From: Coxiellaceae bacterium
GTDB taxonomy: Bacteria; Pseudomonadota; Gammaproteobacteria; Coxiellales; Coxiellaceae
Assembly (NCBI GenBank): GCA_003450655.1
Contig: DMFG01000102.1
Span: forward strand, 1-7,967
Reading direction: 5' to 3'
Length of the DNA: 7,967 nt
Below the pieces are notes generated by a model that saw only the letters and a program-made list of their open reading frames with translations, ran no database searches and had not been told where the DNA came from. This document shows positions 1 to 6,030 of this stretch, one piece after another; within the stretch, counting starts at the first letter, position 1; every line of letters begins with the position of its first letter. The position numbers were made by a program, and so were the translations under genes.

Positions 1-185
1 TTAACAGTGTTATACGGGAAATTGAACGGGAATGTTCTTCCATGCGGCCTTCCTCAGTGTTTGCTTCTGTCTTACCCAGCCATAGGGTTTACCAGATTTT
101 ACAGGAATACACGTCAAATCGTGCACGGATTAATCGTCAACAGGTCAGTGAAAGTGAGGGGCGTAGTAATGCGGTACTCAGGTAA
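1..185 (+). CDS. C-terminal end of a plus-strand gene, product unknown (5' truncated by window edge)
   Basis: The frame beginning at base 3 is open from the left edge to a TAA at 183-185 and gives 60 visible residues. The stretch is hydrophilic and rich in Arg, Ser, Glu and Gln (for example IREIERE near its start and NRARINRQQ later), and it ends NAVLR. This looks like the soluble or helical tail of a larger protein. No domain is recognisable in so short a piece. It converges on the minus-strand membrane-protein gene, with 32 bases between the two stops, and I see no clear terminator hairpin there. A competing frame runs from 7 to 210, but its translation is a Cys/Gly/Leu mix with no protein-like pattern. 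I prefer frame 3 on composition only. Confidence 0.5.
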   Translation, partial: NSVIREIERECSSMRPSSVFASVLPSHRVYQILQEYTSNRARINRQQVSESEGRSNAVLR

Positions 186-217
186 GGCGCTAGTTGATGG
201 TGGCTGGTAGAGGTCTA

Positions 218-1345
218 TTAGATTCTGTTCTCTAGAAGGTCTGTTTTATCTTCGTTATCAGGTCTTTCAATTTTCTTGCTAGTAAAAATGCTAGGGGGCT
301 TTTCATCAGTTCTTGTGCTCTGATTGGATCCTGGATGCATGCAAGACACTGTGAGTGATTCAACTAATAAAGCAATAAGAGCTGTGCAGGCATAAGCATG
401 GTCAGTAAGTAGTTTATTTTTCTCTCCTGGTAACCAGTAAACGACAAGAGCAATAGCTGTTACTAATGATAGAATTGGTATGATGTTCATTTGATCAGGA
501 TAGTTAATTTCAGATCGACCACGTTTTTTAGATAGATAGTTACACAATCCATAAGCAAAAGAAAACAGAAAAGAGTCTGCTATTGTAGTTAGGAGTACTA
601 TTTTATTATTGTTACCCCCATTTCCAAATGAGGCTTGTTTGATGGCGCCAGTCAGGGCCTTCCATAAGCGTAGCAGTATAGTTGGATCATCAAGCAAGTG
701 ATCGAAGATGGTGGTTATGGTTGCTTGAATGGCCCCGCAGATGGTATTTTCTTGTGTTGCATACTCAGCGACTTGTAGATAGATTTCTCTTAAATAAATA
801 TCAACATAAACACTGCTGGAGAAATCTAGACCTAATATCAGATAAAACACGGCCGAGGATATTTCTTTTTCTTGCTTGATATTCTCGATAATGAGTTGAT
901 TGTTAAATAGGTTAAGCGTCGTAAACATGAGACTGGCAGAAAAATAATATTCTGGATGTTTGTGCTTGAAAGTGCCAGAAAGTTCAGTGCTTTTTTTTAT
1001 ATCAGTATTATTATCCTCTTCGTGATCTGCTTCAGTCCATCCATGAGTCGCATGATACAGTGGCCATAGTGTTGCTAATAGTAAGATGAGACGTGTTGCT
1101 AAGACTTCGTTTTCCGTAGTGTCTTCACTGAGGCCATTATCTTTTTCTGAAGCTTGTACCATCAATACGGCAGCAATATTAAATATGCATGACGTCATTG
1201 CATAGCGAGTGTTCAGCGAACCAAAAGTTTCTTTGAGTTTTTCTAATAGCGTATAGTCTTTAGTGGTAAGAGTTAGTGTCTCATTGTTTTCTAGCTCGTT
1301 ACTGTTTGGTTTGTCGTTTAAAGGTGAATAGGGGCAGTTGTTCAT
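218..1345 (-). CDS. Multi-pass membrane protein of unknown function, 375 aa
   Basis: I do not recognise this protein. From the ATG at 1345 it has a polar, Asn/Glu-rich cytosolic-looking N-terminus (residues 1-45), then hydrophobic segments near 50-65, 82-100, 133-153, 163-183, 249-270, 286-305 and 315-335, so six or seven membrane spans are likely. Residues 184-248 form a long loop between the fourth and fifth segments. The last 40 residues are strongly charged and polar (ERPDNEDKTDLLENRI). No ATP-binding, peptidase or recognised transporter motif is visible. No good Shine-Dalgarno sequence precedes the ATG, although a perfect TATAAT lies just upstream. It follows the TfuA gene on the same strand across a 266-base gap with no convincing terminator. 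It could therefore be an export or self-protection partner of the peptide operon, or an unrelated gene; position is the only argument for the link. Confidence 0.8.
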   Translation of the reverse strand: MNNCPYSPLNDKPNSNELENNETLTLTTKDYTLLEKLKETFGSLNTRYAMTSCIFNIAAVLMVQASEKDNGLSEDTTENEVLATRLILLLATLWPLYHATHGWTEADHEEDNNTDIKKSTELSGTFKHKHPEYYFSASLMFTTLNLFNNQLIIENIKQEKEISSAVFYLILGLDFSSSVYVDIYLREIYLQVAEYATQENTICGAIQATITTIFDHLLDDPTILLRLWKALTGAIKQASFGNGGNNNKIVLLTTIADSFLFSFAYGLCNYLSKKRGRSEINYPDQMNIIPILSLVTAIALVVYWLPGEKNKLLTDHAYACTALIALLVESLTVSCMHPGSNQSTRTDEKPPSIFTSKKIERPDNEDKTDLLENRI

Positions 1346-1611
1346 TGCTGTGACTCGCGTGTGAAGATTATAGACAGTAATAATAGATGTGTTGTGATGA
1401 TTGGGAGATTTACTCGTGTTTTTTTAAGCTTTATTTAATGCTATTTTATATTCTGTGTGGTCAAAATTTTCATGATAGTGCACTATTTTTTCACTGAAGA
1501 CAATGCTTTTCGATCAACTTTAAGTTTTACCTATAAGTCACTGTAATTAATATTTTTTTCTTAACTTTGGTTGTGTTTGATGGTTTTAGCTTATTATGAA
1601 TCGAAGCTTTT
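1346..1611. other. AT-rich intergenic region between tfuA and the membrane-protein gene
   Basis: No credible gene of any size is seen here on either strand. The right end holds a short inverted repeat (AGCTT 1588-1592 with AAGCT 1604-1608, 11-base loop). It is followed by a T-run only on the plus strand, so it is not a good terminator for the minus-strand tfuA. The left end holds the TATAAT described separately. Several A/T homopolymer runs are present (for example 1424-1430 and 1553-1559). Confidence 0.6.
1367..1372 (-). promoter_or_regulatory. Possible -10 element for the membrane-protein gene
   Basis: The minus strand reads TATAAT exactly, 21 bases before the ATG at 1345. No good -35 hexamer lies 16-18 bases upstream (ACAACA at 17) and there is no TGn extension. 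If used, it would give a leader of only about 15 bases. AT-rich DNA yields such matches by chance, so this is a weak call. Confidence 0.3.
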
Positions 1612-2946
1612 TTATTTGATGGAGTTGATGCAGCTTTGAGTAATGCTATGAGTGATATCGTGCCAGTTAGTTTTAAAGTGGGCATTCGTTAATTCAAAAT
1701 AGCAGAGTCTTGAGTCTGTTATTAGGTATTTGTAGCGAGCAAGTTGCTCCATGGTTTCTTTCCAGTCAGGCAGGCTGAGATTAATTGTTCTTAGGCAATG
1801 TTGTAAGTCAGTGGCTGTCTGAAGTTGTTTTAGTTGACGATACTGTGTGATGTATTGTTCTAAGTATGTTGGGTTAAGGTTCCATCTGGCTAGAGGGTAG
1901 CTGTTCGAAATCACTCGCCATAATTGTTGGCGCAGACACCGAGTAACGTAAATATTTTTATTGTTATTGTCTATCTGTAATTCTTGCGGGTAATGATAAA
2001 GCGATAAAATAGCATTGGCTGTAAATATGTCATGTTCTTTATGCGCTATCAGATCCTCTAGAATCGTATGATCTGGTGTTTCATGAGGGTTGTTTAGCCA
2101 GTTGATGTAGTGTTGGAATAATGGGTGAGGTGTGTGATCTGGGGTAACATGTTTTATCGTCATTAAACAGTAGGTGATGTGTTTTTCGAGTATTCCAGTT
2201 AGAGATGTTGGGTTGTGATTGATGGCATGTTGTTTGAATAAGTTTAAGCTTTGTATAGTAGGTGTTGTTGATGGTGTGGTTGATGTTTGTGTCTGCCATG
2301 TCGTCAGGTGAGTTAAGGTGTCTTTAGCGTCTTGTTTTTTCTGGTCAATCCAATGTGATGGCCACCATTGTAGTAACTGATCTTTTTTTGTTTCCGGTAA
2401 GTCGCAGTGATTTAAAGCCTGTTGAATGGTTCGTTTCCAATAAAAGGTTTGTTTGAGAATAGTAATTAATGTGTGAGCTTGGTGGTTTGTTAATAGGTGA
2501 GCGTCAATGGCGTGTTTCAGTGTGTAGCGAATATTAATTAAAGCCTCATTGCGCGCTGAGTAGTCGAGGCTGTGATCATAGTGTGCAACAGCAACCTCAT
2601 CGTCATCGGTGAGAGTGCCATCTTGGTATTGTTGATAGATTTTTCCGTGACCTATCATGCCGTGTTGAGATAGTTCTGTAGCACGTAGTGCACCCATGCT
2701 AGAACACCCAACCACTGTCACACCCTGATGGATAGCGGTTAGGATTTCTTTATGCCAAATACTGGGTTTGTTTTCATAGATTCCATCAATGATGATAATA
2801 ATGTTAGGGTCTTGCGACATCAGTCGCATAAGATCCCCGCACTGAATAGGTGCGTGAAAGTGGGCTTCGGGGCGTAAACTGAGGCCTTCATTATGAGATA
2901 GCGTGGGCCCTGTAAAGACATGAATTCCTGTGTGTTGGGTTTTCAT
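1612..2946 (-). CDS. tfuA: TfuA-family protein, sulfur-delivery partner of YcaO for peptide thioamidation
   Basis: This is a 444-residue TfuA-like protein. In characterised thioamide systems TfuA hydrolyses a thiocarboxylated ThiS-type carrier to supply sulfide to YcaO; that role is inferred here from family. The TfuA core lies in residues 1-130: an IIIIIDG strand (49-55), IWHKEI (63-68), the conserved GCSSMGALRATEL (80-92) and an acidic DDDEVAVAH (114-122). EALINIRYTL and later a WIDQKKQDA segment (near 199-207) also fit the thioamidation-associated members as I remember them. A Thr/Ser/Gln/Pro-rich linker (about 215-232) leads to a helical, His- and Gln-rich C-terminal half of unknown role. 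I chose the ATG at 2946 because its ATGA overlaps the YcaO stop (2943-2945), a sign of translational coupling, and a GGGGTGG lies just upstream. A GTG two codons earlier (2952) is the alternative. No terminator is clear downstream. Confidence 0.93.
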   Translation of the reverse strand: MKTQHTGIHVFTGPTLSHNEGLSLRPEAHFHAPIQCGDLMRLMSQDPNIIIIIDGIYENKPSIWHKEILTAIHQGVTVVGCSSMGALRATELSQHGMIGHGKIYQQYQDGTLTDDDEVAVAHYDHSLDYSARNEALINIRYTLKHAIDAHLLTNHQAHTLITILKQTFYWKRTIQQALNHCDLPETKKDQLLQWWPSHWIDQKKQDAKDTLTHLTTWQTQTSTTPSTTPTIQSLNLFKQHAINHNPTSLTGILEKHITYCLMTIKHVTPDHTPHPLFQHYINWLNNPHETPDHTILEDLIAHKEHDIFTANAILSLYHYPQELQIDNNNKNIYVTRCLRQQLWRVISNSYPLARWNLNPTYLEQYITQYRQLKQLQTATDLQHCLRTINLSLPDWKETMEQLARYKYLITDSRLCYFELTNAHFKTNWHDITHSITQSCINSIK

Positions 2947-4172
2947 AGCCACCCCAACGATGGAATGATCACTTGCATCATAGGTATGTTGAGTTTTTCA
3001 TGCGTGTGGTCAATGCAGTATATATCTGAAGTGCCATGATGAGCGAGTGTATTAATGAGTTGTTGTAGTGCTTTTTCAGATGTGGTTTCCTGAGATATTA
3101 ATTCTTCGTGCGATAGTGTTTGGCATGGTGCTTGCAATGAGATAGGTGTGTTAACGTATCGCTGTTGATAACTGGTGCTGTAGTTATCGTCTCGAGAGCC
3201 TGAAATAATCGTTAGCCTTGTTTGAATGGCTTCTAGCAGTGCAGCTATGATGGCTTGAGCGTCGTCTAAGTGACAGCCGCTGCCAATGCAAGTGCCTATT
3301 GATCGGGTTAGGTTGTTATCGATGATTTCACAAAAATAGACAGGGATATTCCAGGTGTTTGATATACGGTATAGCGTCACACTTTTATTTTGCTGTGTGA
3401 TAGCCGATAAAACATAATCAATCTGAGGGTGTTGATCATTAAGTTGAATGCGCTTTGCAAGGATATTTTGATCGTGTTTCCACTGGGTTAGCGTGTGTCT
3501 TTCTATGACTTCAAGTAAGGCTTTTGTGCAGGCTTCAGTGGCTGTGTTGCCGCCTGCAATTCCCGTTGTGGTTTGGCGAAAGTAATGGGCTTGTGGTGTT
3601 TGTAGTGTCATGTTCATGGCAATTGCTGCATGGGGTATCCACATGGGAGACTGATCCATAAGGTGAGTTGATGACACCCAATCAAGAGGTTGTTCGGAGA
3701 GGTTGGGGTGCATAAAGCAACCATGGTGTATATGCTCTGGATTAAGATGGAAATGCTGTTTGTTGCGTGCATCATAACTGCAGAATATTCTTGGAAGATG
3801 GTCAGATTCTAGGTGATATAACTCTAGAGACTCCATGATGGCCGATACTTTAGCTTGGGTAGGGTTGAGTCCTTTTCCTTGTGCCACACAAAGAAACTTT
3901 GAGTCAGGACGTATCGCTTGCCATACAGGTATTCCAATATCGTCCAGCCCTGTAATATTGCTGAGTCGCGTGATCCCTGTTAGGTGTAATAAAGATTCTA
4001 AGTGAGATAACGTTGCTGACAGAGGTTGTGATCGAAAGCTTTCATGAAGAGGGGGAGGTTGAAGTTGATGCTGTGAGTTATTTTGTAGTAGTAGTGTCTC
4101 ACTCACAACGATGTCTCGGGTTGGTTTTATGGTGTTGGGAGTCAGGGGGAAGGAAGCCCCTCGCCCATCCAT
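2943..4172 (-). CDS. ycaO: YcaO-family ATP-dependent enzyme, probable peptide thioamide synthetase
   Basis: YcaO proteins use ATP to activate a peptide backbone amide; with a TfuA partner the expected product is a thioamide. With the ATG at 4172 the protein has 409 residues. Residues 1-42 are variable. The conserved part starts near 43 (HESFRS), then GLDDIGIPVWQAIRP (75-89), QGKG with the SAIMESLE helix (98-118; S110, E114, E117 in the nucleotide/Mg site pattern), GGNTATEACTKALLEVIERH (207-226; N209, E213, E221, E224, R225) and the LLEAIQTRLTIISGSRDD block (312-329; E314, R327). All expected ATP-site residues appear present. The C-terminus stops soon after a VIIPSLG strand, shorter than I would expect for thioamide-type relatives. 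Start is uncertain: the frame is open to a TTG at 4232, preceded directly by TGA, which would overlap the precursor gene by 35 bases. Neither start has a Shine-Dalgarno sequence, so coupling to the upstream gene is likely. Confidence 0.93.
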   Translation of the reverse strand: MDGRGASFPLTPNTIKPTRDIVVSETLLLQNNSQHQLQPPPLHESFRSQPLSATLSHLESLLHLTGITRLSNITGLDDIGIPVWQAIRPDSKFLCVAQGKGLNPTQAKVSAIMESLELYHLESDHLPRIFCSYDARNKQHFHLNPEHIHHGCFMHPNLSEQPLDWVSSTHLMDQSPMWIPHAAIAMNMTLQTPQAHYFRQTTTGIAGGNTATEACTKALLEVIERHTLTQWKHDQNILAKRIQLNDQHPQIDYVLSAITQQNKSVTLYRISNTWNIPVYFCEIIDNNLTRSIGTCIGSGCHLDDAQAIIAALLEAIQTRLTIISGSRDDNYSTSYQQRYVNTPISLQAPCQTLSHEELISQETTSEKALQQLINTLAHHGTSDIYCIDHTHEKLNIPMMQVIIPSLGWL

Positions 4173-4181
4173 GGGCAAGGG
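4158..4181 (-). promoter_or_regulatory. GC-rich hairpin between precursor stop and YcaO, with the YcaO ATG in its loop
   Basis: On the minus strand CCCTTGCCC (4181-4173) pairs with GGGCGAGGG (4166-4158) across a six-base loop, ATGGAT. That is nine pairs, eight Watson-Crick and one G-T (G-U in RNA), seven of them G-C. It begins 16 bases after the stop codon of the small gene. The first three loop bases are the candidate ATG start of YcaO. No T-run follows, so it is not a standard terminator. Intercistronic hairpins of this kind often limit expression of modification enzymes relative to a ribosomal peptide precursor; that role here is inference. Confidence 0.6.
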
Positions 4182-4197
4182 TTTCAGGGATGCTCGG

Positions 4198-4311
4198 TTA
4201 AAACAAATCGCCGGGATTTGAGAAAGGCTCAATCACAGCAGAGTGTGTTTGTAAGTCGTGATTCGATAGGATATTCAAAGGTTGGTGTGCTTGTCGAAGT
4301 ATGTTTTCCAT
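4198..4311 (-). CDS. Candidate precursor peptide of the YcaO/TfuA system, 37 aa
   Basis: This short gene is the first in the operon. The ATG at 4311 has an AAGGAG (4320-4325) eight bases upstream, the best ribosome binding site in the window, and a strong promoter lies about 70 bases upstream. The peptide starts MENILRQAHQ and ends FSNPGDLF. It contains no cysteine; Ser16, Thr22, Ser24 and Ser31 are its only hydroxyl residues. A leader of about 20 residues and a core in the C-terminal third (near HSAVIEPFSNPGDLF) is a natural guess, not shown by the sequence. The frame is open further up to a TTG at 4380, but that lies at or before the predicted transcription start, so the ATG is preferred. 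I recognise no homologue. The call as substrate rests on size, position ahead of YcaO/TfuA and translation signals. A short regulatory or coupling ORF is the main alternative. Confidence 0.65.
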   Translation of the reverse strand: MENILRQAHQPLNILSNHDLQTHSAVIEPFSNPGDLF

Positions 4312-4319
4312 TCCCTCTA

Positions 4320-4325
4320 CTCCTT
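4320..4325 (-). promoter_or_regulatory. Ribosome binding site that fixes the precursor start
   Basis: The minus strand reads AAGGAG, eight bases before the ATG at 4311-4309. Only this start in the frame has such a site, so it decides between the 37-codon and the 60-codon reading. Confidence 0.75.
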
Positions 4326-4380
4326 GTGTTCGGGTTTTTGGTTGGCTTGAGAGCTGGCTTATTGCGTCAAACGTAATCAA

Positions 4381-4409
4381 TTTATAGATCTTTTTGATCT
4401 GCTTTGCAA
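4381..4409 (-). promoter_or_regulatory. Sigma-70-type promoter of the precursor-ycaO-tfuA operon
   Basis: On the minus strand TTGCAA (4409-4404, four of six matches to TTGACA) and TATAAA (4386-4381, five of six to TATAAT) are separated by exactly 17 bases. Transcription would start near 4374 and leave a leader of about 60 bases before the precursor ATG. This is the best promoter match in the window. Confidence 0.65.
4386..4400. promoter_or_regulatory. Inverted repeat in the promoter spacer, possible operator
   Basis: AGATC and GATCT form a perfect 5-5-5 inverted repeat. It lies almost entirely between the -35 and -10 boxes of the operon promoter, where a bound repressor or a MerR-type activator would act. 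A second palindrome, TTGATCAA, overlaps and precedes the -35 box (4410-4417). No regulator gene is in the window, so the assignment is inference. Confidence 0.4.
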
Positions 4410-4426
4410 TTGATCAAACGGTTATT

Positions 4427-4452
4427 TTAATAATTAATAATTCCTTAATATT
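4427..4452. repeat. Tandem TTAAT direct repeats upstream of the operon promoter
   Basis: On the plus strand TTAATAA occurs at 4427-4433 and 4434-4440, and TTAATAT at 4445-4451 after TTCC. The second and third copies start 11 bases apart. The pair ATTAATAAT-TC-CTTAATATT (4433-4452) matches 16 of 18 fixed positions of the direct repeat bound by Legionella/Coxiella PmrA, as I recall that consensus. It faces away from the operon and the DNA is AT-rich, so it may be an UP-like element or chance. Confidence 0.35.
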
Positions 4453-4535
4453 TAGACGGATTTACAGTTTATGGTTACCCTAAAGGGCGGTGATAATGCG
4501 TTGATGAAAAGTCTAATAAATGGGGAGAAGGTGGT

Positions 4536-5864
4536 CTAAGATTGATTGAGGTGAGGGTTGGTAATGCCGATGCAACCTCTTAAAAAGGCGCCAGAATAGG
4601 CAGGTTTGCGATGTGAGCTTGTAGGGATGCAATAATGAAAATGTTTATCGAACTCATCAACCAGAGTGGATAAATTGATCTCATCGTGGATGTCTTTTTT
4701 AGAGTGTAGGAAGTGAAGATCGATCGAGTCTAGCATTTTAGCAATCACGGTATTATGCAGGCCAGTGGTTTGTTGCATGACAGCATCGTGGTAGTTCATG
4801 AAGATATGTTTCAGCTCTCTTAGGTCATGCAAGGTGGTGGTAAGACGTTTGGTTCGATTGAGTGATGCTAGCACGGTGGGGTATTGGAATGAATAATAGG
4901 CTGTAAAGTGTGAAGTTTGGTAATTAAAGCGTGCTGCATGAATAATGGTGGGGATATAGTTTTTTAAGCCATAGTCATTCAGTATAATATCTTGCAGTGT
5001 TTCAAGTGGTAAAGCAGAGTCATCAACGGCAACACGTAACCCTGGGAACTCACCTAGAGCAATGGCTAAAATATATTTAAATGTTTCAGCAAGGTAGGTG
5101 TTAGGTTTAAGGTTGCGTTGTGTTGTGACCATGTTAAATGAATAATCATAATAGATTTTATTGCGTAAGTAAGATGATTTGAGCCAGGCTAATTCTATTA
5201 AGTAGCAATACAGAGGTTGCCAGCTGGCGTCATTTTTAATCAGATCAACCCACTGCTGAGGAAAGAGAATGACGCTGGATTTCCAGGGTTGTTCGCAGCT
5301 TTTTGCACGAACAGCGTCTCGAAAGAATGTTCCTTGTTCATACAGTGATTTAGGGTGAGGTGATTTTAAATGAAGCTTACGCTTTAATTGCATATAGTGA
5401 ATGGAGTCGTTGAGGTTGGGTAACGCAAAACAAGATCTTGACCCAGAAGCCATTTGTGTGACAGGCGTTGGGTGTAAGCTTTTATTTTTTTCTAAGTGTA
5501 ACGATAATGCAAAAATGTCACCTGGCTGAAAGATTTGAGAGGGGATAATGCTGTTGCCTGTATCAACGAACAGTTCAAGGCGCTTATCTATAAGAATGCC
5601 TATGGGAATATAATTGCCTGCGTAGTTAAAATCACGAGCTAATTGAGGATTGCTATGATCGGATAAGCACCGTAATTGACCATTGTCGGGGAAATGAAAC
5701 TGTTTTCCATTATCAATGATTTCACCGAAATTATACTGTGCATGGTACAGTGGCATGCTTTCATCAGGGGCTAGTTGATCAATGATCGCGGTCATCTCGG
5801 GGTTAATCGGTTGTAAAATCTTACGAGCCTGATCCCAGGTGATTGTTGTTAATGCATTGTTCAT
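4536..5864 (-). CDS. Uncharacterised soluble protein, 442 aa
   Basis: I cannot assign a function. The sequence is globular and mixed alpha/beta, with no signal peptide, membrane segment or low-complexity tract. Visible marks include LYHAQYNFGEIID (39-51), an ASGSRSCFALPNL block (139-151), PWKSSVILFPQQWVDL (193-208), DYGLKNYIPTIIHAARF (297-313) and a helical HDLRELKHIF (346-355). The style recalls conserved hypothetical proteins of Legionella-like bacteria, but that is an unverified impression. I chose the ATG at 5864 because AAGGAAG (5868-5874) precedes it at good spacing; an in-frame GTG at 5906 adds 14 residues and has no such site. The gene lies 224 bases upstream of the precursor on the same strand. 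The operon has its own promoter in between, so a shared function is not implied. It is divergent from the large gene at 6169. Confidence 0.8.
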   Translation of the reverse strand: MNNALTTITWDQARKILQPINPEMTAIIDQLAPDESMPLYHAQYNFGEIIDNGKQFHFPDNGQLRCLSDHSNPQLARDFNYAGNYIPIGILIDKRLELFVDTGNSIIPSQIFQPGDIFALSLHLEKNKSLHPTPVTQMASGSRSCFALPNLNDSIHYMQLKRKLHLKSPHPKSLYEQGTFFRDAVRAKSCEQPWKSSVILFPQQWVDLIKNDASWQPLYCYLIELAWLKSSYLRNKIYYDYSFNMVTTQRNLKPNTYLAETFKYILAIALGEFPGLRVAVDDSALPLETLQDIILNDYGLKNYIPTIIHAARFNYQTSHFTAYYSFQYPTVLASLNRTKRLTTTLHDLRELKHIFMNYHDAVMQQTTGLHNTVIAKMLDSIDLHFLHSKKDIHDEINLSTLVDEFDKHFHYCIPTSSHRKPAYSGAFLRGCIGITNPHLNQS

Positions 5865-6000
5865 AGTCTTCCTTTCATGGTCTGAGTATGGCAAATGCAT
5901 AGGCACCGCTTGTTCTCAGCCGGTTACATACTACCGATTATTATCCAATAAAAAAAGTCACACGTATGATCATTGAAAAAGATTATGTGAATGGATGATT

Positions 6001-6030
6001 GTTAATATAATCTTAAGTTAGGGGTCCTAA
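6001..6030 (+). promoter_or_regulatory. Possible promoter and regulator-binding cluster of the large plus-strand gene
   Basis: GTTAATATA-AT-CTTAAGTTA (6001-6020) holds two TTAA half-sites starting 11 bases apart and matches 13 of 18 positions of the PmrA-type direct repeat as I recall it. A perfect TATAAT (6006-6011) lies inside it. The inverted repeat TTAGG-GGT-CCTAA (6018-6030) falls where transcription would begin. The overlap of all three is suggestive, but each element alone is weak. Confidence 0.3.

Noticed and set aside
7..210. Plus-strand frame of 67 codons from a GTG
   Set aside because: No ribosome binding site can be judged at the edge, and the composition is unlike a protein; frame 3 over the same bases looks more like a gene end.
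682..879. Plus-strand frame of 65 codons
   Set aside because: Lies wholly opposite the membrane-protein gene, and its Trp/Arg-rich translation is typical of an antisense frame.
1588..1610. AGCTT/AAGCT hairpin followed by a T-run as a terminator
   Set aside because: The T-run is on the plus strand, where no gene ends; on the minus strand, where tfuA ends, A-rich sequence follows and the stem is only five pairs.
2081..2299. Minus-strand frame of 72 codons inside tfuA
   Set aside because: Shifted frame within a well-supported gene, with no start signal of its own.
4013..4201. Plus-strand frame of 62 codons opposite the YcaO N-terminus
   Set aside because: Antisense to the YcaO start region, Val-rich and with no recognisable features.
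4198..4380. 60-codon version of the precursor from a TTG
   Set aside because: The TTG lies at or before the predicted transcription start and has no ribosome binding site; the ATG at 4311 has both signals in its favour.
4484..4493. CCCTAAAGGG as a terminator of the 442-aa gene
   Set aside because: The stem is only four pairs with a two-base loop, and no T-run follows on the minus strand.
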